A program made the position numbers and the translations under genes. Of a stretch of 64,000 bases of DNA, positions 56,796 through 64,000 are shown piece after piece (position 1 is the stretch's first letter; each line of letters opens with the position of its first letter). The stretch is from NCBI GenBank assembly GCA_027625915.1, contig JANTQA010000023.1, forward strand, positions 6,138,001-6,202,000, written 5' to 3'. The DNA comes from Anaeramoeba flamelloides. Taxonomy: Eukaryota > Metamonada > Anaeramoebidae. The notes below the pieces were generated by a model. It ran no database searches and was not told the origin of the DNA. It saw only the letters and a program-made list of their open reading frames with translations.

Positions 56796-58403
56796 ATGTT
56801 TGGAATTTTGAACTTAATTTATGAACTTTTGAGAAGATCAACTGTCCTCTATATTCTCTTTGCATGTTTTGTATTTAATCTAAAATTTTTTTTTACACTC
56901 ACAACGATACCGATTTTAACATTCACATTTATTTTTGAAGCATATTGTTCTTGTTATGATCTTATCAAAGGCGCGTTTTGTGCTGTAGCATTTGATGCAT
57001 TGGATCAATTCAAAATACTTTGTGAGCCAATCAACAAAAAATACTTTAAAAAAACAGATCGCAAAAATAATTTGCAAAAGACAAAGCAATTGCAAAAAGA
57101 AGAGCAAGAAGAAACAGAAACAGAAAACAAAGAAAAAAAAAATAAGGTTCGTCACACAAGCCAAAAAAAAACCTTGAAAAAGAAAAAGCAAAAGCAAAAG
57201 CAAAAGCAAAAGCACACAAATTTCCCACTCTTTGGCAAAGTTGAACAAATTGTGAAAACTGTTTTCTCATATTTGCCTTATTTACACAACCGATCGAGAA
57301 TCAGGACAATTGAAGACCTTGTGATCAAAAAAGATTATCCACTTGAACACTACACTGTGGAAACAGAAGACGGGCACTATTTAAAATTGTTTAGGATCCC
57401 ATCGTCTCCAAAATACGAGAATGGCACCACAACAAAAAAGCCTGTTGCCTTTTTTATGCATGGGCTATTAACGTGCGGGACTGTGTTTGTTGTCCGAAAG
57501 GCCCTGGCCTTACAGTTAGCCGACCAGGGCTATGATGTCTGGCTCGGGAACGGGAGGGGCGGCCATTATTCGCAAAAGCATCGAAAGTATGACAACCAAG
57601 ACGATCGCTTTTGGTCGCATACCTTTGACGACACGGTACACTACGATTTCCCCGCGATGGTTGACTTTGTCCTGAATAAGACCGGACAGGAGAAGCTAAA
57701 TTATTTCGGGTTTTCTCAGGGATCATCGCAGGGCTTTGCAGCGTTTTCCAAATTCCCCGGAATGAACAAAAAGTGCAATTTGTTTGTCGCCCTCGCGCCA
57801 ACTGCAATTGTCAACAAAATTAATACGATTCCATTTAAAATAGTAGGCATTTTCCCAGCGCGCTTCCAAAGGCTCATCTTTGGCAACAAATCCTTCTTTG
57901 AGGGCATCGAAGCCTTCTTCAGAAAAACGCTCACACCAAAACTATTTGCACTTGCAATAAGGGCGGCGATCTGGTTTTTGTTTGGGTTTAACACCAAGAA
58001 TTTGGAACACAAAGGGTTTGATAAGGTATGCCAAACGCTGTATTCGCCACAATCAGTAAATTTGCCGATACAATGGTTCCAGCAAGTGAAAAACGAAGGC
58101 TTTAAATATTTTGATTACGAAAACAAGAAAAAAAATTTCAACGCTTATGGACAAGAGACACCCCCCGAATACGATTTGTCCAAGATTACATGCCCAACAG
58201 TCTTGGTTTCCGGTAAGGCAGACCCGATACCAGATATGAAAGCTCTTTTCGATTATGGTCTAAGCTCAGAAACAGTCGTTAGGGATATAAGAATAGAAGG
58301 CTATGAGCACATGGATATTTTATTCGGCATTGGCGCTCAGCAAATGGTTTATGATCCTGTAATTAAATTATTGAATGAATATAATTTTATAGATGATAAT
58401 TAA
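56796..58403 (+). CDS. Acid-lipase-family steryl ester/triacylglycerol hydrolase
   Basis: Single-exon gene of 535 aa. Residues 15-52 are hydrophobic (VLYILFACFVFNLKFFF...) and likely anchor the protein in the ER or lipid-droplet membrane, as in yeast Tgl1/Yeh1/Yeh2. A Lys/Gln/Glu-rich linker (about 85-145) follows. The AB-hydrolase lipase domain starts at DYPLEHYTVETEDGHYLKLF, with the oxyanion motif FFMHGLL, GYDVWLGNGRG, the nucleophile elbow GFSQG (S307), D476 in GKADPIPD and H505 in GYEHMDILFG. All catalytic residues are present. The enzyme is expected to hydrolyse sterol esters or neutral lipids. The domain-coding part is strikingly GC-rich: 57481-57600 counts about 54 percent G+C by eye, against about 20 percent in the flanks. 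Confidence 0.93.
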   Translation: MFGILNLIYELLRRSTVLYILFACFVFNLKFFFTLTTIPILTFTFIFEAYCSCYDLIKGAFCAVAFDALDQFKILCEPINKKYFKKTDRKNNLQKTKQLQKEEQEETETENKEKKNKVRHTSQKKTLKKKKQKQKQKQKHTNFPLFGKVEQIVKTVFSYLPYLHNRSRIRTIEDLVIKKDYPLEHYTVETEDGHYLKLFRIPSSPKYENGTTTKKPVAFFMHGLLTCGTVFVVRKALALQLADQGYDVWLGNGRGGHYSQKHRKYDNQDDRFWSHTFDDTVHYDFPAMVDFVLNKTGQEKLNYFGFSQGSSQGFAAFSKFPGMNKKCNLFVALAPTAIVNKINTIPFKIVGIFPARFQRLIFGNKSFFEGIEAFFRKTLTPKLFALAIRAAIWFLFGFNTKNLEHKGFDKVCQTLYSPQSVNLPIQWFQQVKNEGFKYFDYENKKKNFNAYGQETPPEYDLSKITCPTVLVSGKADPIPDMKALFDYGLSSETVVRDIRIEGYEHMDILFGIGAQQMVYDPVIKLLNEYNFIDDN

Positions 58404-58701
58404 ATTTTATTTGTCTAAAAGTTTTTAAATACTCTTTGATTAGTTTTTTATTTCAATTTTGAAAAGAAAAATAAGATTGAAAATATTTCAAAAATAAAAT
58501 TACTTTCAGAAAATTAGAGTTAATGATTTTTTTTTTTTTTTAACACACAAGAAAACTTTTTAAGAACAATCTGCTATATCTAAATTTTTAAAAATGAGAG
58601 AAGTTCACTTAAGGATTTCTAGTTTGATCAATTTCAAAATTTTGAAAAACTTTAATTTGTTTTTTTTATTATTATTATTATTATTAATAAATGGAGGAGT
58701 T

Positions 58702-59150
58702 GCTGATTCCTTTTATTTGCCTTTAGGTATTTTTTAATTTGAGAAATAAACTGAAAATTTCTTTTTATTTCTTAAATTAAAAAAAAGTGCCGTTATCTTT
58801 GCCAGAATTTAAAAGAATAGAGAAAAATCTTTGATTTTACTCGATTCTTCCATTTTCTTGAAAGTGCCGTTAGGTTTTTTTAAACTAAGAAATAAATATA
58901 AAATTTAAAAAATTTTCTTTGAATTTCTAAAATTAAAAAAAACTGCAGGAAGGTATTTCTAAAGATAACCTATTTGCGGAAAATCTTGCATTTTAATCTA
59001 TTCTTTTGAATACTGAAGAATCACCATTCGATTGTTTTTCCTTTTAGAAATGTAAAGAAAATTTATTTAATTTTATTTACTTTTTAAAAAGTAAAAAAAA
59101 AAAAAAAACCTAGGCACTCTATTGCACTCTAAGGCAATTGATGACACTTT
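58702..59150 (-). repeat. Hairpin-cluster element, copy E
   Basis: The left end GCTGATTCCTTTTATTTGCC resembles copy C. A hairpin (AATTTGAGAAATAAACTG / complement), AAAGTGCCGTTATC, a TCTGG/CCAGA-type hairpin, AAAGTGCCGTTAGG, another AAATAAA hairpin and degenerate modules follow. The ladder of 10-base units at 59111-59150 (taggcactct attgcactct aaggcaattg atgacacttt) ends it. The flank TAATTCCTATATTTTTATTT resembles that of copy B. It is more diverged than A and C. Confidence 0.75.
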
Positions 59151-59221
59151 GCTAATTCCTATATTTTTATTTAGAAATTATTTTGAAGACTCAAAAATGA
59201 GTTTATTATCACTTTTGGATA

Positions 59222-59441
59222 ATATAAATAAATACTCTATCAAAAATTGTGACTCACCTGAAATAAGTAATTGAAAAAAAAAAACAATATCGTTTAGTAT
59301 TCAAGAACAACATATAATTAAATTTGATTTGCAATTAACTTTTAAATTTTTTTAAACAAATAAAAACCTGATTTTTTAAAAAAAAAAAAAAAAATAAAAC
59401 TCAAAACCAAAAAAAAACGTGATCAACTCTTTTTGAAATGA
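59222..59441. repeat. Foldback repeat, CATTTCAAAAAG-type arms, copy 2
   Basis: ATTGTGACTCACCTGAAATA corresponds to 51580-51600, and the right arm CTCTTTTTGAAATGAGC to 51752-51772. Similarity continues to about 59610 (ACAGAGTTTCAA, GATCTTTTG). Confidence 0.5.
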
Positions 59442-59656
59442 GCTTTATCAATTTTTTATTATTGATATTTTACTGAAAAAAGTTAATAACAGAATTATTT
59501 GCTATTAATTATCTGAATTGTAAAATATATTACAGAGTTTCAAGTTATTAATATTTCTCAATATTTCCAAGATCCTTTTTTTTTTTTCCACTTGATCTTT
59601 TGTAAAAAAAAAGTATGAAAACAGAAATATCAAAAAAAAAAAAATCCAAAAAAATG

Positions 59657-59687
<31 letters not shown>

Positions 59688-60532
59688 AAAAAAAAAAAAG
59701 TAAAGAAATCGAAAAAATAAGAAAAAGAAAAAGAAAATAATGATAAAAAAGATGAAAATATGATTTAGAATTATTGTATTTTTTCCAAATTTTTGCATTA
59801 TATAATTGTCCATGAAGCAGAAAATTCATACAATAAGATTATTTTTCTAAAGTAGAATTTAAAAAATGTTATATTTTCTTGGATAAATCCAGAATTGTCA
59901 AAATTATTACAAATTTATAATTTAAATTCATTTGGAGATTCATTGAAATAATTAGTAATTTGTTTTAAAATATTTAAAATAATGGTTTTTCATTTGAGAA
60001 TTAAAACATAACTTGAATTAGTATATTTAATTCTTTTAAATTTTATAGATAATATTAAATCATTAATTATTTTTTTAAAATTATTTCACGATATTTTTTC
60101 CTTTATCAGATTACAATTTTTAATTGATAAGTCAATAATTTATACTATGAGATTTTACTATTATATTTATTATTAAATTGAATATTTGGCAGTGAAATGA
60201 TTTTATGTATAAGAAATCACATTCATATATAGACCAAAATTAGTTAAAGGGAAATTATTAGTTAATTCATAATGTTTTAAATTATAAATAAGAGTTGAAT
60301 ATTATTTTGAAAATTTGGTTTCTTTGAATAATAGTAATTGATTTTATGAATATTATTTTAAGATGAGAGTAACGTTTGTAAAAAATGAATTTATTCAGAT
60401 TAAGTAATTTTTCTTTTATAAAATGGTTTAAAATAAATGATTACTTGATTATTTATTTTGTTGATTGTTGGGATTTTTATTAAAATATTGAGTATATCCA
60501 AAAAAAAAGAATAAAAAAATATTATTAAAAAA

Positions 60533-60653
60533 GTATTCAGCACCAAGTGTTCGCGAGAGGTTCCCCATCTCACTAACTAGCTTAGCCCTCAATTCATTTA
60601 TCTTCTGGGTTCGGAATGTGTCCAGGATTATTAAATTGGGTATGGCCGAATAC
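60533..60653 (-). rRNA. 5S ribosomal RNA, copy 2
   Basis: 121 nt on the minus strand, identical to copy 1 except three interior positions (plus strand: G for A at 60580, A for G at 60596, T for G at 60599). Both ends pair (GTATTC/GAATAC) and six T follow on the minus strand as terminator. Flanks are unrelated to those of copy 1, so the gene alone, not a larger unit, is shared. Confidence 0.95.
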
Positions 60654-61475
60654 ACTAATAAAACAACTATTAAATAATTTTTTATTGAAAAAAAAATATG
60701 AAGTTTGCAAAATAGTGTGATTTTATATTCCAATTAACAGTTCTCTTAACAGAAATCTAAAATTATAATAAATTCACTTGAAAGAAATACAATAAACAAA
60801 AAAAAAAAATCAATTTTTTTTGTCAAAAATAATAATTTTAATTTTTGGATAAAATCCAGTCTGAACTTGACCCAATATTAAAAGATTTGATATCTTTCTA
60901 TTTTTTTTTAATTTTGAAGGGAGATAACTAATTTTATCTTTATGACACACACCAAATTCCAACATTTATATTTAGAAATTGTAATAAATAATCATAGTTT
61001 TCTTTATCATTTACCATGAAAAGATAAAAAACGAATCTTAATTTTAAATAATATCTAAAATAAAACTATTATTTATTTTTGTTTAACTGGATTAATTCTT
61101 TCATCCAAAAATTTCCATTATTTGACAAAATTATGCAACAAAAAATGATATTACATTCAAAAATTATAAGTTTTAATTTATTTTCCTGAAATGTTTGTAA
61201 AACAACAATTTTACTAAAACTAATATTTGTTATATGTTTATTAGAAGAAAAAAAACTTGATTTTTCGTATTCAAATCTTTTTAGTTATAAATGATGAATA
61301 GTATTCACACTTGTTAGCAGTTATTTGAATAGAATTTTTTTAAAAACTTCCCAGTAGTTTTTTACTAGTATTCGAAATAACCAAAAGGTCCTGATAAACC
61401 AATTCTGAGTGATACAGAGTGAAGTTATATTTATCTTCCTTCCTGAGAATTGAGATAATTTTTGACTTTTGATAG
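60654..61475. other. AT-rich intergenic region
   Basis: No feature is recognised apart from a slightly more GC-rich stretch from about 61380, leading into the exon-like segment that follows. Confidence 0.4.
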
Positions 61476-61827
61476 AAATATTGGCAATCGAAAAGCGAAA
61501 CTTTCATCTGGTTCTTATTTTACAATTCCACAGAATCTATCTTTTTGGATTGTTATTTCACACAAACGTCAACCAAAGTATTGTATAAAAAAGATATCAA
61601 ACAATAAAAAGAGGGGAAAAATTTAAATATAACTTTGAGAACTCAATTTACGGTGGTGTAAATAACCGATGTTAACAACCTTTAACCCAATACAGAAATT
61701 GTAATTGTGTTTTTTTTTTCAGACTTTGGTATTTAAAGATATGGAACAAACGTATATTCTTGGTTCGGATTCAAATTGTCTTTTGAGATTATTATTTTTA
61801 TTAATCCAAATGGTCAAGAAATATTAA
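61476..61827 (+). CDS. Exon-like fragments of an unrecognised gene
   Basis: A plus-strand segment after the acceptor-like GATAG (61471-61475) reads NIGNRKAKLSSGSYFTIPQN and continues WIVISHKRQPKYCIKK. After a T10-CAG acceptor, 61723-61827 reads TLVFKDMEQTYILGSDSNCL to a stop. Both are more GC-rich and protein-like than their surroundings, but the joining donor cannot be placed in phase. No family recognised. Confidence 0.3.
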
Positions 61828-62137
61828 CTATTTTTTTTCAAAAATTTCGTCATATTTATAAAATTTCGGAGATTAAATGATTGTTTAATAAAAATTCATA
61901 ATGACAAGAATAGTATAATCCATGCAAATAGTTTTAAGACTTTTTCGAACTTTCAGACTGACAGTCTGTAAGATTTTAGTTTCTAATATTCTTTCATATT
62001 TTTTCAAATTTCTATTAATTGATACAAACTTTTATAAATCAAAAAAAGGGTAAAAAAATAATAATTAACAAAAGATAACATTTTGAATTTAATTAAGGAT
62101 TATCCAAAATAAAGTCACAATGGGAGTCTTACGAATT

Positions 62138-62475
62138 AAAACATCAGTGAATTAAACTCTATATTTCTTGAGATCCAGAAGAACTATAAATTTCGAACTT
62201 TTAGGAATAGTTATTTTTTGTGAGATCAGATAGTTAATTGGAAGATGGTAGTAAAACCCACAACCCAACCATGTTTCTTCTAAGTCCCTTTATTGAAAGG
62301 TTTTTATTGGAAACTATACAATACTTAAATTAGAAGAAACATGGTTGGGTTGTGGGTTTTACTACCATCTTCCAATTAACTATCTGATCTCACAAAAAAT
62401 AACTATTCCTAAAAGTTCGAAATTTATAGTTCTTCTGGATCTCAAGAAATATAGAGTTTAATTCACTGATGTTTT
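62138..62475. repeat. 146-bp perfect inverted repeat with 46-bp spacer
   Basis: The arms 62138-62283 and 62330-62475 are exact reverse complements by my base-by-base reading. Outside them, about 50 bases on each side (to about 62090 and 62525) are also inverted but only about three-quarters identical. The sequence is not A/T monotone (arms include ACCCACAACCCAACCATG). No terminal motif or target duplication is evident. Confidence 0.9.
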
Positions 62476-62807
62476 TATTAGTAATACTCTCGTGGCAGCT
62501 TTATTTTAGATAGTCCTTAAAATTTTCGAAAGTTATAAAAAAGAAAATATTTGTAAACTTTCAATAACCTGAAGCTCTTTTTATGAAAACTAAAAAGTGG
62601 AAAGTTGTTTAAATTACATGTTTTTAAAAGTTTGACTTGTAAAAACTTTTAAATTGAAAGTTTTTGAATTTTGGTTGGATATTCTTTCAAAATTTGGAAC
62701 AATTTCAAAATAACAAAGTGTTGCCAAGTAAAAAAGTGACTACAATTTTTGTACAAGTCTTCTCATGAAAAAATGAAAATTTTCCCATATATTTGTCAAA
62801 AAATTAG
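62476..62807. other. AT-rich spacer
   Basis: Apart from the imperfect outer palindrome (to about 62525), nothing is seen. Confidence 0.4.
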
Positions 62808-63414
62808 GTTCGTCATTGATTCATTTGGGACAATCGTCTTGTTATGTGGTGAGTTTGGCATGGAAGAATGAGAAATATGAGATTGTTCGAAGTGATATAA
62901 GATGATATTATAGAGTTTGAAGAACGACGATTTACATAATCTTAGCACCAGAACAATCTCATTATTTTGAGTCTGGAAGGAGAACCAAAACCAGGAAACA
63001 CAAAAAGCAATTTTTGAACAAACGAAACAATATGGAGTCCTATTTATTATTTGAACTCGAGATCTAAATCGTTGAAACAAAAAACAGACAAACAAAAACA
63101 AACAAGTAAAAACTAATATACTATTTTTTACTAATACTTACAATAACTTTATCTTCATTAGGATCTCATTCTCCCAATGTAGGTCATTGAAAACATTAAA
63201 GTTAAAGGTTACATTTTCTTCATTGGTGACAAAACTTGGTATAAATTTTAAAGAGACAAATAAGGTCATCCATCCTTTCAATGAGATCTATTTCCTCTTT
63301 TATTCCTCGTTTGTCATCCAATTCCCAAAAACGATCAAAATTAAAAACCTGCGTGCACCTAATGAAGTTCATAACAACAAAGGAATTTTGAAAATTCCTC
63401 GTAAAATTTCTTGA
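62808..63414 (+). CDS. Exon-like fragments of an unrecognised gene
   Basis: 62808-62848 is bounded by ATTAG and GTGAGT and reads FVIDSFGTIVLLC. A possible next exon after CTTAG at about 62944 reads PEQSHYFESGRRTKTRKHKK. From 63183 VIENIKVKGYIFFIGDKTWY runs into KETNKVIHPFNEIYFLFYSS, ending ILKIPRKIS at 63412-63414, with a one-base frame change near 63244-63250. Composition supports coding origin. I do not recognise the protein; it may be a decaying gene. Confidence 0.35.
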
Positions 63415-63468
63415 CTTGACTGAGTAAAATAAAAATCTTGTTTTTATTTTTTTTTTTTAAATTTGTTA

Positions 63469-63928
63469 ACTGTTGAGAGAAAAATGTTGGAAACAGAAAA
63501 ATAGTTGGACACCATTTTTAATTGGGAACATTACTGAAAATGAAAATCAAATCCTATTGATATCTATGTGAATTTTATATAAATCCAGGTTTAAATGTGT
63601 TACAAGTTCATTAATCTGTGGTGTGTGTAGAATACTCATTTGAATGGTTGATAACTAAAGTAGATCATGCCATTTTAACAAAATCATAGTTTTAGTAAAG
63701 TTTACTATTAATTCTGAAAATGGTAATTTTTAAACTTGCTTTGTATTATAAGAGATAAGGTTTTGAAAAAGTAGAATTACATTAATTGTTATTCTAAAAA
63801 GTAGATTATTGTTATTTTCTTTAGTTATTTCACAAACAATTGAAATTAAAAACCATTTTTCGTAATGTTCCCAATTAAAAATGGTGTCCAACTATTTTTC
63901 TGTGTCCAACATTTTTCTCTCAACAGTG
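63469..63928. mobile_element. MITE with about 66-bp terminal inverted repeats
   Basis: The left terminus ACTGTTGAGAGAAAAATG continues through TAGTTGGACACC and TTTTTAATTGGGAACATTAC. The right terminus (63928 inward) is its reverse complement over about 66 bases with one mismatch. The interior of about 320 bp has no frame. TA lies near both ends, compatible with a Tc1/mariner-type insertion. Near-identical arms suggest recent origin. A worn partial copy is at 55828-55925. Confidence 0.8.
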
Positions 63929-64000
63929 ATATATTTTTTTTCATTTTGAAAATCTTTTCTTAATGGACTCATCTTCTTTTCTTCTTTTTTCAAAGAAAAA
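63929..64000. other. Window end, AT-rich
   Basis: Nothing is recognised. Confidence 0.4.

Larger units (their letters stand above)
58404..60532. other. AT-rich intergenic region with repeats
   Basis: It holds hairpin-cluster copy E (58702-59150), the foldback repeat at 59222-59441 and long A tracts to 59700. No gene is seen. Confidence 0.5.

Noticed and set aside
57454-57807. 117-aa minus-strand frame in the GC-rich lipase
   Set aside because: GC-rich antisense of a strongly conserved enzyme; stops are rare there by composition.
59505-59829. Two Phe-rich minus-strand frames
   Set aside because: They are translated A tracts of a repeat tail.
60449-60733. 94-aa minus-strand frame
   Set aside because: It overlaps the 5S rRNA gene, which fully explains the sequence.
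1-64000. tRNA genes and CRISPR arrays
   Set aside because: No A/B-box or TPsiC-type GGTTCRAATCC block was found by reading, and no regular repeat-spacer series exists; the 10-bp ladders have no spacers.

Overview
The window is AT-rich nuclear DNA from a unicellular eukaryote. The evidence is GT-AG introns with T-rich 3' ends, two dispersed 5S rRNA genes, a SPT5 transcription factor, an NBAS/Sec39-like vesicle-tethering protein, a RasGAP-RGCt protein, a TTP-like CCCH protein and a WDR37-like beta-propeller. Coding sequences carry long Lys/Glu/Asn low-complexity inserts. This style fits amoeboid protists (Anaeramoeba- or Amoebozoa-like), but the taxon is an inference. Intergenic DNA is roughly 80 percent A+T and full of A/T homopolymers.

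Layout. 1-2319 (-): 5' part of SPT5, running off the left edge. 4964-5084 (-): 5S rRNA. 5770-11535 (-): NBAS/Sec39-like gene. 12338-21699 (-): a RasGAP/IQGAP-related gene of 6 exons (769 aa) with introns of 2.1 and 4.5 kb. 24909-26118: a TTAA-flanked element holding a membrane-protein exon. 26910-27737 (-): coiled-coil protein, 2 exons. 28402-28696 (-): fragment of an unrecognised protein. 31738-37499 (-): EF-hand protein, 5 exons, with a 4.4 kb intron. 41562-42498 (-): tandem CCCH protein, 2 exons. 47935-51201 (+): WDR37-like protein. 54.2-55.35 kb (-): old retroelement-like remnants. 56264-56779 (+): C-terminal exons of an unrecognised gene, ending 16 bp before a steryl-ester-hydrolase-type lipase (56796-58403, +). 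60533-60653 (-): second 5S rRNA. 61.4-63.4 kb (+): exon-like fragments around a 146-bp perfect inverted repeat. 63469-63928: a MITE.

The least expected content is in the non-coding DNA. A family of about 0.4-0.7 kb elements occurs five times (18.2, 23.5, 33.9, 38.6 and 58.7 kb). Each is built of several different hairpins plus about 40-bp direct repeats, and ends in a ladder of 10-bp repeats around AGTGCCGTAG. Modules appear in different relative orientations in different copies. I know of no named family with this build. Several short inverted-repeat families and a 5'-truncated LINE with a 13-bp target duplication are also present. Many of these sit inside the giant introns.

The genes do not form a pathway. 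They are ordinary housekeeping and signalling genes interspersed with repeats. Several conserved genes (SPT5, NBAS, WDR37) have single-base frame breaks, mostly at A/T runs. These may be sequence errors, which limits confidence in the exact proteins.
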